DNA from: Holophagae bacterium
GTDB lineage: Bacteria; Acidobacteriota; Holophagae; Acanthopleuribacterales; Acanthopleuribacteraceae
Length of the DNA stretch: 64,000 nucleotides
Direction: 5' to 3'
Assembly (NCBI GenBank): GCA_030429565.1
Contig: JAUIFE010000002.1
Location: 248,001-312,000 of the forward strand
The position numbers and the translations under genes are program-made. This document shows positions 9,110 to 17,750 of this stretch, piece by piece. The notes beneath the pieces are model-generated. The model made no database searches. It had not been told where the DNA came from and was given only the letters and a program-made list of their open reading frames with translations. The first letter of the stretch is position 1. Every line of letters starts with the position of its first letter.

Positions 9110-10500
9110 TGTGCCGGCCCCATTAAGATGACTTCGGTTTGATAAAGCACTTCGCCGTGTTCCTTGTCGCGGAAGGTCACCAAGGCGCGTTCTTTACCCG
9201 AAGATTGAAATTGTGATTTTTGTTTGCGCACAAAGATTGGCAAAGTTGCCGTCTCTTCGGCCGGTATCGGCCATGGGTTCAGCGGCGTCGTCAGCATCAG
9301 TGGTTCCTCAACTTCGACCACAACCGTCCAAACTTGGTCTGAACGATTGGTTGCTTTCACCTCAAAATGGTTGGAAACCACCGCTTCGCTTTCACTTGTG
9401 GTGAAACTCTGGCCTGGCGGCCGCACAATTTGGAACTTAAGACCACGATTAAAGAGGAACAGGTAGGTGCCGACACCGTACAAGGCCGCCGCCAGAATCA
9501 CGTAAACCAAGACGCGCGGCCGCAAGAAGCGGCGCAGGCGGCCTTCCAAGTCGGCAATCGAGGTGTAGCGAATCAGCTTGGGCGGTTTGTTCACCTTAAA
9601 CATGATTTCGTCGCAGGCATCCATGCAAGCGGTGCAGTTAATACACTCCATTTGCAGACCTTGTCGAATATCGATGCCGGTCGGACAAACCGCCACACAG
9701 CGATTACAGTCGATGCAATCACCCGCCGTCCGCGTTTCGTTTTTGCGCATTTTGCCGCGGGGTTCGCCACGGTTGTAGTCGTAACCGACAATCATCGAAT
9801 CGCTGTCGAGCAAGACCGATTGAAAGCGGCCGTAGGGACAGGCGATCAGGCAAAACTGCTCGCGAAACCAGGCAAAATCCACGAAAAACATGAAGTTGAA
9901 GAAGGCCATAAAGGTGAACCAACCCCAGTTTTCGCGCGGATCGTTAAACGTCATTTGCAGGACTTGGTCGGTGCCGACAAAGTAGCACAGCACCGTATTG
10001 GCAAAGTGACTGGAAACAATGATGAAAAGCAGATATTTGAGTGCTTTTTTGCCGAATTTGCCGGCTGACATCGGCGCCGCATCCAGTTTGCGGCGTTGGC
10101 GCGCATCGCCTTCGATCATGATCTCAATGCGGCGAAACACGTGTTCGAGAAACACGGTTTGCGGGCAGGCCCAGCCGCACCACAGGCGCCCCCATTGAGC
10201 GGTGAGGAACAAAATCAAAATCGCGCTGCCGGCGGCAAAAAACCAGAGAATGGCGAAGTCTTGCGGCCACAAGACCAGCCCGAAAAAGGCGAACTTGCGC
10301 TCGGCAATATCGAGCAAAACAGCCTGTGTACCGTTGATTTTTAGCCAGGGAAGGAGGAAAAAGAAGATGATGAGCACGACAGCGGTCAGGCGACGGCGAT
10401 TCAGCCAAGCGCCGCTGAATTTGGCGGGGTACAGCCAAAAGCGTTTCCCGCCTTGGCCGATCGTTGTCATTTTCTCCCGGGTGGGTGCCTGACCGCTCAT
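9106..10500 (-). CDS. ccoG: Cytochrome c oxidase accessory protein CcoG (FixG/RdxA)
   Basis: 464 aa, ATG at 10500 with GAGGTGA upstream. Several membrane helices in the first 220 residues, with CGWACPQTVF between them, then two ferredoxin-like 4Fe-4S motifs CIDCNRCVAVCP and CINCTACMDACD, and a C-terminal Ig-like FixG domain. CcoG is a membrane iron-sulfur protein that reduces copper for cbb3 assembly in studied species. Placed 11 bases after ccoP and overlapping fixH, so part of the oxidase operon. Confidence 0.95.
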   Translation of the reverse strand: MSGQAPTREKMTTIGQGGKRFWLYPAKFSGAWLNRRRLTAVVLIIFFFLLPWLKINGTQAVLLDIAERKFAFFGLVLWPQDFAILWFFAAGSAILILFLTAQWGRLWCGWACPQTVFLEHVFRRIEIMIEGDARQRRKLDAAPMSAGKFGKKALKYLLFIIVSSHFANTVLCYFVGTDQVLQMTFNDPRENWGWFTFMAFFNFMFFVDFAWFREQFCLIACPYGRFQSVLLDSDSMIVGYDYNRGEPRGKMRKNETRTAGDCIDCNRCVAVCPTGIDIRQGLQMECINCTACMDACDEIMFKVNKPPKLIRYTSIADLEGRLRRFLRPRVLVYVILAAALYGVGTYLFLFNRGLKFQIVRPPGQSFTTSESEAVVSNHFEVKATNRSDQVWTVVVEVEEPLMLTTPLNPWPIPAEETATLPIFVRKQKSQFQSSGKERALVTFRDKEHGEVLYQTEVILMGPAQ

Positions 10501-10511
10501 CGCATCACCTC

Positions 10512-11126
10512 TTATTCCGTTGGTGCCGCGGCGTCGACGAAGTTGCCGGCTTCGTCAACCAGCTCACCTTGTTTTTCCTTAGGCTGGGCAGGTGTGGTGC
10601 CCCGCAAAGAACGCACAAAGAAAGACACATCGCGGATTTGGTCGGGTTTGAGAATGGGTTTCCAGGAGATCATGCCTTTGGCGGGCACGCCTTCGGTAAC
10701 CACGTGGATGATGTCGCTCAACTTACCGCCGTGCAGGTAGTAGTCGTCGGTGAAGTTGGGACCAATCGTGCCACCGCCGTCGGGCGCGTGGCAGGCGGCA
10801 CAGTTGGCGTTGTAAACGGCCTTGCCGGATTCTTCCCAACCGCCGGCCTGGAAGGCCGCCGTCAGCGTCGCGTTGGGATCGGCTGGTTGTTCAGCGGCCT
10901 TTTCCGCTTCTGCCGCCGCCAGCACGGTTTGGCGTTGGTCCAGCTCGGCTTGCAGCGCCGCGTGCGGCAGCTTCTCGGGGTGCATGAAGTGGTAGTACGG
11001 TACGTAAAACACGGCGAAGGCGATGGTGACGGCAAAGATTCCGAGCCACCAACGCGGCAAATCATTGTCGTTTTCCTCGATGCCGTCGAAGTCGTGTTGG
11101 TGTTGGGGTTTCTTATCTTCCACCAT
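10512..11126 (-). CDS. ccoP: cbb3 oxidase subunit III (CcoP), single-haem form
   Basis: 204 aa from the ATG at 11126, which has GGAGG 6 bases upstream; an in-frame ATG at 11159 is less likely. An N-terminal CcoP-type segment (NDNDLPRWW) is followed by one membrane helix (WLGIFAVTIAFAVFYVPYY), an Ala/Glu-rich linker, then one cytochrome c domain with CAACH at about 109-113 and a Met ligand in KGMISW. Classical CcoP has two haem-c sites and about 300 residues; only one is present. Start overlaps the end of ccoQ by 14 bases. Confidence 0.9.
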   Translation of the reverse strand: MVEDKKPQHQHDFDGIEENDNDLPRWWLGIFAVTIAFAVFYVPYYHFMHPEKLPHAALQAELDQRQTVLAAAEAEKAAEQPADPNATLTAAFQAGGWEESGKAVYNANCAACHAPDGGGTIGPNFTDDYYLHGGKLSDIIHVVTEGVPAKGMISWKPILKPDQIRDVSFFVRSLRGTTPAQPKEKQGELVDEAGNFVDAAAPTE

Positions 11127-11307
11127 GAGTGTCCTCCGTATGCGGGCCGGACTCGTCAAAAACGATGTTGGCCATATCGTCGTAGTGTTTCCCCGCGTTG
11201 CGGCGATAGACCCAAATCAGGACACCGGTAAAGCACAACAGGAACAGAACCAGTGAGATTTGCGGCCAGATCGCAAAGTTGCCTTGGCTAATGATGTTCT
11301 TCAACAT
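11113..11307 (-). CDS. ccoQ: cbb3 oxidase small subunit CcoQ/FixQ
   Basis: 64 aa with a single membrane helix (WPQISLVLFLLCFTGVLIWVY) followed by a short charged tail, the size and layout of CcoQ. It sits between ccoNO (10 bases upstream) and ccoP (14-base overlap), the standard place for this subunit. ATG at 11307 with GAGGAGA upstream. CcoQ stabilises the interaction of CcoP with the core complex in studied oxidases. Confidence 0.85.
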   Translation of the reverse strand: MLKNIISQGNFAIWPQISLVLFLLCFTGVLIWVYRRNAGKHYDDMANIVFDESGPHTEDTHGGR

Positions 11308-11317
11308 GGCGATCTCC

Positions 11318-13417
11318 TCACTTCTTGATGTCGGTGCCGAGCCGCTGTAGGTAGGCGATCAAGGCGGTGATTTCTTTGTCCTGCATGCCGTCAATCCCGG
11401 AGGCGGCAAGGTCGTCGGCAATCGCTTCGGCTTGCGCTTCAGCCAGAGTCTTGGCATTGGTAACCGTGTCGCGATCGTAGGGCACGCCCAGGTGCTTCAT
11501 GGCTTTAACCTTGGCCTGCACGTCGTTTAGATTCATCTTGTTTTCCAACAGCCAGGCATAGGCGGGCATGATGGAATCTTCGACAATCGCACGCGGATCT
11601 TCCATGTGACGCAAGTGCCACAAGTTGGGATACTTGCCACCGATTCGGTGCAAGTCGGGACCGGTCCGCTTGGAACCCCACAGGAAGGGGTGATCGTAGA
11701 CGAATTCACCCGATTTGGAGTATTCACCGTAGCGTTCCACCTCGGCCCGCAGCGGACGAATCATTTGCGAGTGGCAGTTGTTACAGCCTTCGCGAATGTA
11801 GATATCGCGACCCGCTAATTCCAGCGGCGTATAGGGCTTAACGCTGCTAATGCTGGGCACATTGGCTTCAATCGCCATCATCGGAATCGTTTCGGCCAAG
11901 CCACCGATCAGAATCGCGATCGTCGCCAGCACGGTTAAGGTGACCGGCGCCGCTTCCAACCGATAGTGGAAGCTACCCACCAGCGGCTTGCGTTCATAGG
12001 GTGCCGCTTCGGCTTCGGTATCCTCCGGCACGGTCACGCCGGCGATGGTTTTCACCACGTTGTAGAGCATGACCAAGGCACCACCCAGGTACAGCAAACC
12101 ACCAAACATGCGAATCCAATAGAGCGGCACAATCGCCTTTACCGTTTCAACAAAGTTGGGGTATTTCAGGTAACCATCGCTGTCGAAATCCAACCACATC
12201 AGACCCTGGGTCACGCCGGCAATGTACATCGCCAGCATGTAAATCAAGATGCCGAGCAAACCCATCCAGAAGTGCGCGGTGGCCAACTTTTTAGAGTACA
12301 GTTCGCGGCCGTACAGGCGTGGAATCAACCAGTAAATCATGCCGTAGGTTAGGAAGCCGTTCCAGCCGAGAGCGCCGCCGTGAACGTGGGAAATCGTCCA
12401 ATCGGTGTAGTGGCTCAGCTTATTCAGCGACTTAATCGACAGCATCGGCCCTTCGAAGGTCGACATACCGTAGAAGGTAATCGCCACTACCATAAATTTG
12501 AGGATGGGATCCTCGCGCAATTTATCCCAGGCACCGCGCAACGTCAGCAACCCGTTGATCATGCCGCCCCAGGAAGGTGCGATCAGCATCAAGCTAAACA
12601 ACATCCCCATCGTTTGTGCCCAATCGGGCAGGGACGTGAACAACAGGTGGTGCGGACCGGCCCAAATGTAGAGGAAGATCAGCGACCAGAAGTGAATAAT
12701 TGAGAGTCGATAGGAGTAAATGGGGCCGTTGGCGGCTTTCGGCATGAAGTAGTACATCAAACCTAGAAACGGTGTTGTCAAAAAGAAGGCAACCGCGTTG
12801 TGGCCGTACCACCACTGCACCAGCGCATCCTGCACACCCGCGTATACCGAATAACTTTTGGTCATCGAAATCGGCAGTTCCAGCGAGTTAAAGATGTGCA
12901 ACACAGCCACGGTCACGATACTCGCGATAAAAAACCAAATCGCGACGTACAGGTGGCGTTCGCGCCGTTTAAAAATGGTGCCGAAATAGTTAATCGCCAT
13001 GACCACCCAAACGGCGGTAATCGCCAAATCAATCGGCCATTCCAATTCGGCGTATTCCTTACTGGTGGTAATGCCGAGCGGCAAGGTAATCGCCGCGGCG
13101 ACAATGATCAACTGCCAGCCCCAAAAATGAATACGCGAGAGCTTGTCGGAGTACATTCGTGCCTTCAACAGACGCTGGCTGGCGTAATACATGCCGGCAA
13201 AAAATGAGTTGCCGGCAAAAGCGAAAATGACGGCGTTGGTGTGCAAGGGCCGTAGGCGACCAAAGGTCAAATAGGGAATGCCCAGGTTGGCTTTCCAGAA
13301 CGCCAATTGAAAAGCGATCAGAACGCCGACCAGCATGCCGACCAACCCCCAGATCACGGTGGCCCAGACAAACTTCCGCACTATGTCGTCGTCGTAGCGG
13401 AAACGTTCAATGGTCAT
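11318..13417 (-). CDS. ccoNO: Fused cbb3 oxidase subunits I and II (CcoN-CcoO)
   Basis: 699 aa. Residues 1 to about 480 are the haem-copper core subunit CcoN, with about twelve membrane helices and the conserved His ligands (WWYGHNAV, HHLLFTSLPDW, ISHVHGGALGWNG). The rest is the membrane-anchored monohaem cytochrome CcoO with CNNCHSQMIRP near residue 543 and GPDLHRIGGKYP. Usually these are two genes; fusions are known in several phyla. Catalyses high-affinity oxygen reduction coupled to proton pumping. The start overlaps the ccoS stop by 4 bases (ATGA). Confidence 0.96.
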   Translation of the reverse strand: MTIERFRYDDDIVRKFVWATVIWGLVGMLVGVLIAFQLAFWKANLGIPYLTFGRLRPLHTNAVIFAFAGNSFFAGMYYASQRLLKARMYSDKLSRIHFWGWQLIIVAAAITLPLGITTSKEYAELEWPIDLAITAVWVVMAINYFGTIFKRRERHLYVAIWFFIASIVTVAVLHIFNSLELPISMTKSYSVYAGVQDALVQWWYGHNAVAFFLTTPFLGLMYYFMPKAANGPIYSYRLSIIHFWSLIFLYIWAGPHHLLFTSLPDWAQTMGMLFSLMLIAPSWGGMINGLLTLRGAWDKLREDPILKFMVVAITFYGMSTFEGPMLSIKSLNKLSHYTDWTISHVHGGALGWNGFLTYGMIYWLIPRLYGRELYSKKLATAHFWMGLLGILIYMLAMYIAGVTQGLMWLDFDSDGYLKYPNFVETVKAIVPLYWIRMFGGLLYLGGALVMLYNVVKTIAGVTVPEDTEAEAAPYERKPLVGSFHYRLEAAPVTLTVLATIAILIGGLAETIPMMAIEANVPSISSVKPYTPLELAGRDIYIREGCNNCHSQMIRPLRAEVERYGEYSKSGEFVYDHPFLWGSKRTGPDLHRIGGKYPNLWHLRHMEDPRAIVEDSIMPAYAWLLENKMNLNDVQAKVKAMKHLGVPYDRDTVTNAKTLAEAQAEAIADDLAASGIDGMQDKEITALIAYLQRLGTDIKK

Positions 13418-13617
13418 GGTGTCTCTTCCTTTCCTCTTACTGCTTCCCCATTTGCGCGGGGTCCACGCCTTGTTGCCGCACCGTCCTCAAAAAGCACGCG
13501 ATAGGCAGGTGTTTCCATGTCATCAAATTGACGGTTCCGCCAAGCCCATACATAGGCGACCACGGCAATGCCGGACAACGCCAAAGCAAGCGGCACCAAC
13601 ATCCAGAGAATCCCCAT
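13414..13617 (-). CDS. ccoS: cbb3 oxidase assembly protein CcoS
   Basis: 67 aa from the ATG at 13617. That ATG shares a base with the ccoI stop (TAATG), so translation is coupled; an earlier in-frame start would lie inside ccoI. One membrane helix (MGILWMLVPLALALSGIAVVAYVW is the N-terminal part) followed by the CcoS hallmark WAWRNRQFDDMETPAYRVLF-like segment. CcoS is needed for cofactor insertion in cbb3 oxidase. Confidence 0.9.
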   Translation of the reverse strand: MGILWMLVPLALALSGIAVVAYVWAWRNRQFDDMETPAYRVLFEDGAATRRGPRANGEAVRGKEETP

Positions 13618-16046
13618 TAACGGCTCCTTTGCCGCAGCGTCCAAGCGGACACGGCGATGACGGAAAGTGAACTAAGCGGCATGAGCACGGCCGCAATTAA
13701 GGGCCCGATCAAGCCGGCTAAACTAAGTGAGACGGCGACCAGGTTGTACCCCAGGGACAGGGTTAAACCGCGGCGCGTGGCGCGTTTGACACGTGCGGCC
13801 AGGTCAAAAAGTTGGTCGATCGCCGTTAAATCGCGCCGGCGCAGAACCACGTCGGCAAATTCCAAAGCGGCGCCGGTGCCGAGCGCGTGGGTCACGCCGA
13901 TATCCGCCGCCGCCAGGGCACCCATATCGTTGAGGCCGTCACCCACCATCAAGCACACGCGCGCATCGCCCTCAGCCACATAGGCCAACTTCTCTTCGGG
14001 TTGGCGGGCGCCGAGACCCTGTTCCATCCCCAGTAAATCCGTGAGCTTGTCGACCACCGCTTGGCGGTCACCGGAAAGCATCGTGCGTTGCAGGCCGAGT
14101 CGCGCCAAACACGCCATCGCCTCGGCGACCTCGCCACCCACGGCGTCTTCAAGGGTGAAGGTGCCGGCCAAACGGCCGTTGTTCAGCACCGCCACCGCAC
14201 TGTGACCGGCGTCCAAAACCGCCGCCAAACGGTCCACGGCGTCCAGATCAGCGACGTCGCGGCAGAATTGAGGCACCGCCGCCAGGGAACACACCACCAA
14301 ATCGCAACCATCAATCGTGCCGCGCACGCCGACGCCTGGCAACGCTTGCACTTCGCCCACCGATGCGAGCGTTGGTGCCGGCGTCGCCGGTGTCTGCCAC
14401 GCCGCCAAAAACATTTGCGCCATCGGGTGATGACCTGCTTGTTCCAAAGCACAAATCGCCGCTTTGTACCAATGGGCGCGACCCATGTACCAACGCGTTT
14501 CTATTAGCTTCGGCAAGCCCTCGGTAATCACCCCGGTTTTGTCGAATATCACTTCATCGACCTGGTCCATGCGCGCAAACACTTCGGGACGTTTGATCCA
14601 AATACCCGCCTGCGCCGCGCGTGATAAACCCCAGGCGCGCGCCGTCGGTTCAGCCAGTGCCAAAGCACAGGGACAGACCACAATCAGCACCGTCAGTGCT
14701 ACTGAAAAGGCCCGCGTCGGCGCGCTTGGGTACCACAGCACAAATCCCAACAGCGCCACTGTCAGCGCCGCCGGCAAAAACCAGCGCGCCGCCGCTTCGG
14801 CAATGGGATCTTGGTGTTTCTTATGGCTAAGTTTCTGTGATTTCTCTTGAAAGTGGGCAAATCGACTATTCTCTGCGTCATTCTCTAGAATGATTTCCAC
14901 TAACCCGGCCAAATTGACCGAACCGGCCAACACCTGCTCGCCGCGCGTCAAGGTCACCGGCTCCGCTTCACCACTGACCACGTGCAGGTTAAAAACCCCG
15001 CCGGCGCTATCGAGCACACCGTCGACCGGCACCAAATCACCCGCCCGAAAACGCAAACGATCGCCGGCTTTCAGGTATTCCACCGGTTTTTCGATCCAGG
15101 TTTCGCCTTCACGGCACAACACCATTTGCGGCATCGCCGCCAACAGCCGCTGTGTTTCGCGCAGTGCGCGTTTCACACCCATGTTCTGGATGTAGCGCCC
15201 CGTCAGCAGGAAAAAAACCAGCATGCCCATCGAATCGAAGTACAGATCGCCGATACGGCCTTGAACCAGGGAATAGGTGCTCAAGCCAAACGCGCTGAGC
15301 AAGCCAATCACGATCGGCACATCTAAATTCAGGCATCGCGTGCGCAACGCCAAACCGGCCCGTTTGAAAAAAGGCTTCGCGCCATACGCCAGCAACGGCA
15401 AGCTCAGCACAAAAGCCGTCCAAGCAAACAACAAGGCAAAACCGCCGTCCTCCAACCCGGTGTAAAACGGCAAACTCATCAGCATGATATTGCCCGCCAA
15501 GGCACCGCTGACACCCAAGCGCAGTAAATCGCGGCCTTCTTCACCGCTGACTTGGGGTACCAAACCGACCTGGTAACCCGCCGCGGCAATGACATTGGCC
15601 AAGCCCTCTAAATCAGTGTCAGGCCGAAACCAAAGCACCAGTTTCCCGGTCCCGAAATACAACTCGCTGTTGATCACGCCACTGCAGTTTTGTACCAATT
15701 TCTCAATTAACCAAACACAGGCCGCACAGTGCAGCCCTTCCAAGTACCAGGTTCCCTGGTAGCCGTTTTCCCGTCGTCGACAGTGCTTCTCGTAATAGGA
15801 TTGGGTATTGAGGTACCCAAACGAAGGCGCTGGATTGTCCTTGTTTTGATTGGGTAGACCCTGATTGAGCGCCCGCAAGCGGTAATATTCCTGCCAGCCG
15901 CGCCGCTCGATCAGATCGTGAACCAATGCACAACCCGAGCAACAAAAGTCCTGTTGACGCGGCACCAAAGGCTCCCCGCAATGCAGGCAGGCGTCCGCCA
16001 CAACTGTGGCGGTTTGATCCTTTGATAGGGTTTGAACGACGCGCAT
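13617..16046 (-). CDS. ccoI: Copper-translocating P1B-type ATPase CcoI (FixI)
   Basis: 809 aa, ATG at 16046 with GAGGACC upstream. N-terminal Cys-rich region (CLHCGE, FCCSGCALVH) as in CcoI, then a heavy-metal site HCAACVWLIEKL, eight or so membrane helices with the ion-binding CPC motif near residue 456, phosphorylation motif DKTG near 501, and the hinge GDGLNDMGAL. Supplies copper for the binuclear centre of cbb3 oxidase. Here it precedes the structural genes, unlike the common order where ccoGHIS follows ccoNOQP. Confidence 0.95.
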   Translation of the reverse strand: MRVVQTLSKDQTATVVADACLHCGEPLVPRQQDFCCSGCALVHDLIERRGWQEYYRLRALNQGLPNQNKDNPAPSFGYLNTQSYYEKHCRRRENGYQGTWYLEGLHCAACVWLIEKLVQNCSGVINSELYFGTGKLVLWFRPDTDLEGLANVIAAAGYQVGLVPQVSGEEGRDLLRLGVSGALAGNIMLMSLPFYTGLEDGGFALLFAWTAFVLSLPLLAYGAKPFFKRAGLALRTRCLNLDVPIVIGLLSAFGLSTYSLVQGRIGDLYFDSMGMLVFFLLTGRYIQNMGVKRALRETQRLLAAMPQMVLCREGETWIEKPVEYLKAGDRLRFRAGDLVPVDGVLDSAGGVFNLHVVSGEAEPVTLTRGEQVLAGSVNLAGLVEIILENDAENSRFAHFQEKSQKLSHKKHQDPIAEAAARWFLPAALTVALLGFVLWYPSAPTRAFSVALTVLIVVCPCALALAEPTARAWGLSRAAQAGIWIKRPEVFARMDQVDEVIFDKTGVITEGLPKLIETRWYMGRAHWYKAAICALEQAGHHPMAQMFLAAWQTPATPAPTLASVGEVQALPGVGVRGTIDGCDLVVCSLAAVPQFCRDVADLDAVDRLAAVLDAGHSAVAVLNNGRLAGTFTLEDAVGGEVAEAMACLARLGLQRTMLSGDRQAVVDKLTDLLGMEQGLGARQPEEKLAYVAEGDARVCLMVGDGLNDMGALAAADIGVTHALGTGAALEFADVVLRRRDLTAIDQLFDLAARVKRATRRGLTLSLGYNLVAVSLSLAGLIGPLIAAVLMPLSSLSVIAVSAWTLRQRSR

Positions 16047-16228
16047 AGGTCCTCTTTAGGGCGGGCAGAGCGCGGCCGGCGCGACGCCTGGCTGCGCCAC
16101 GGCGGCCCGAATCGGCCGGTGGGGGTTGGTCGGTTTTTTGCGACGGCGCTCAAGCAAGCGCCTCAAAAATAGCGGAAAGGGAAAATCCGGGTGACGGAGA
16201 CATGGGTAGATGGGTTTTCCCAATCCGC

Positions 16229-16786
16229 TTAAGCGGTGCACACTCTGGTCACATCGCGGGCAATCATCACGGGGCAGCCACAGTGGCGTAACAGGTATCG
16301 CGCCGTACCACCAAGACCGCCATGTCCGTGGCGACCATGAGCCCCGATTACCAACATCAGGGCGCGGTTCTCTTCGCAGAATGCGCTTAACCGTCGGGCC
16401 GGACGACCCTCGAGGAAATGGCTGCGATCAACCGTGGTGTCGGCAAGTGCCGCCGCGACGCCGTTGCCGGCTTCCATCGCGGCCGGCGTTTGGGCCACAC
16501 CCACCGCGGTACGTCGCGTCGCCAGCGTTGCTAAATGCCGTTGTCCTTCGTGCATAACCTCGCTGTATCGCTGGTGTAACCATTCTTCTAAGTCAGGTAA
16601 TTTCTGGTAAGGCAAAGCCGGTTTGAAGGTCGATGGATCGCACACATGCACTAAATCCAATCCGACACCCAGCTTTTCAGCAAGAATCTCGGCTTGCGCC
16701 AAGGCCGTATGCGCAGCATCGGAAAAATCAATGCCGACCACAATCCGCTGTTTGTCGCGATGGGAAAAAGCGTTCAAGGGTTCCAC
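16229..16786 (-). CDS. Universal stress protein (UspA family), first gene of the cbb3 operon
   Basis: 185 aa from a GTG at 16786, with only a weak GAAAAG site upstream. No in-frame ATG exists before the upstream stop, so the start is uncertain. Contains the USP fold opening IVVGIDFSDAAHTAL and the ATP-loop motif GAHGRHGHGGLGGTARYLL near 150-170. It lies 182 bases before ccoI on the same strand and directly downstream of a strong sigma-54 promoter match. The cluster thus begins and ends with a universal stress gene. Confidence 0.88.
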   Translation of the reverse strand: MEPLNAFSHRDKQRIVVGIDFSDAAHTALAQAEILAEKLGVGLDLVHVCDPSTFKPALPYQKLPDLEEWLHQRYSEVMHEGQRHLATLATRRTAVGVAQTPAAMEAGNGVAAALADTTVDRSHFLEGRPARRLSAFCEENRALMLVIGAHGRHGHGGLGGTARYLLRHCGCPVMIARDVTRVCTA

Positions 16787-16854
16787 CTTTTCAAGAAACC
16801 GGATTGATGCGGCACCGAGTTACACCGGTCGCGCATCATCGCCACCCCCTTTTC

Positions 16855-16871
16855 TGCAAGAGCAGTACCAA
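16855..16871 (-). promoter_or_regulatory. Sigma-54 promoter of the usp-cbb3 operon
   Basis: On the minus strand TTGGTACTGCTCTTGCA matches the -24/-12 consensus: GG and GC separated by exactly 10 bases, with TTGCA at -12 and one change (GGT for GGC) at -24. Predicted start near 16844, about 58 bases before the usp start codon. Confidence 0.68.
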
Positions 16872-17619
16872 CCCACTCAAAAACCACCATACATCAACTT
16901 AAATATTTTATTTTATTACAGTTAACTATCAACCATAATCATCCAATACGACGGTTCATGCACTTTGACGCTGAACCCACTTAAATCCGCAGGTTGTCAC
17001 GGGGCCGCCGGCGTCAATCTCAAATAAATCGCCATCCAATGGCGCGGGCAACCAATCCTCACAAACCTTTTACTTTCAATGCATAAGCACATCAAACGAC
17101 TACAATAAGCCCACCCCATTGCGACATTTTTTAATCTTCTTCTCCCGTTTCATTCGTCAATTTTACCCTTCAAAAGAAGTGGTACCGACCCCGTCCCATC
17201 TGCGCATTATTTCCCACGTGCTGCGGAACTTTCCCTTTTCCAAGGCCTCAGAGTAGCAACGACCGCCGCCGCCACATTGGTTGGGGCATTTTTCACAGGT
17301 GTTGCGAATCCTTTCCCAATCCTTATGAAATCAAGTGGGAAACCCGTGGTTTCGGGTATTCAACGGGAGGCGACCACACCAATCGTCATTGCCGAACAAA
17401 CCACAATGCAAAAAGATCGGTAATTCGCGCTAACCTTCTGAAAAAAAAGCATAACAGCGATTTAAGGGGTATCCGGTCTGCCGGCCCTGAAAACCACAAT
17501 CGCAACCAAAAGCAACGCCGCTAAGCTTGGGTAAAAATATTTTTTCCAGACACTTAAAGATCGTCAATCACCCGCCGACGGCGCCGATTGACTAGGATGA
17601 AAATAACCGAGGCCGGGCC
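16872..17619. other. Long intergenic region between two diverging sigma-54 promoters
   Basis: No complete gene. Contains a dyad GAAACC-CGT-GGTTTC at 17339-17353 that could be an activator-binding site, and a 55-codon open frame on the minus strand (17163-17330) encoding a Cys-rich peptide without a normal start codon (see the separate entry). The rest is AT-rich and shows nothing recognisable. Confidence 0.5.
17163..17330 (-). pseudogene. Cys-rich open frame without start codon; possible gene remnant
   Basis: 55 codons between TGA (17331-17333) and TAA. The frame encodes NTCEKCPNQCGGGGRCYSEA near its start, with spacing C-x2-C-x3-C-x5-C, then a charged, Trp-containing tail (WEIMRRWDGVGTTSFEG). 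No ATG, GTG or TTG precedes the Cys cluster, so it is either a decayed gene end, a non-standard start (ATT is available), or chance. Not recognised as a known family. Confidence 0.25.
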
Positions 17620-17636
17620 TTGGCAACTATTTTGCA
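17620..17636 (+). promoter_or_regulatory. Sigma-54 promoter of the receiver gene
   Basis: TTGGCAACTATTTTGCA fits the -24/-12 consensus closely, with GG-N10-GC spacing, TTGGCA at -24 and TTGCA at -12. Predicted transcription start near 17647, giving a leader of about 100 bases before the ATG at 17751. Confidence 0.72.
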
Positions 17637-17750
17637 ACTTCCCGTCCTGCCTTAGAAAATTTCCTTGCAGCTTATCCCACGCAGCATGGAAATATGGTTT
17701 GAGGTAAATCGCAGTAGGCCGCCCAAGTTGGGTCTCTATAGGAAAGCATC

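Noticed and set aside
16775..16839. Short upstream frame before the first usp gene (ATGATG start)
   Set aside because: The predicted sigma-54 start would leave it without a leader or ribosome site; too speculative to call.
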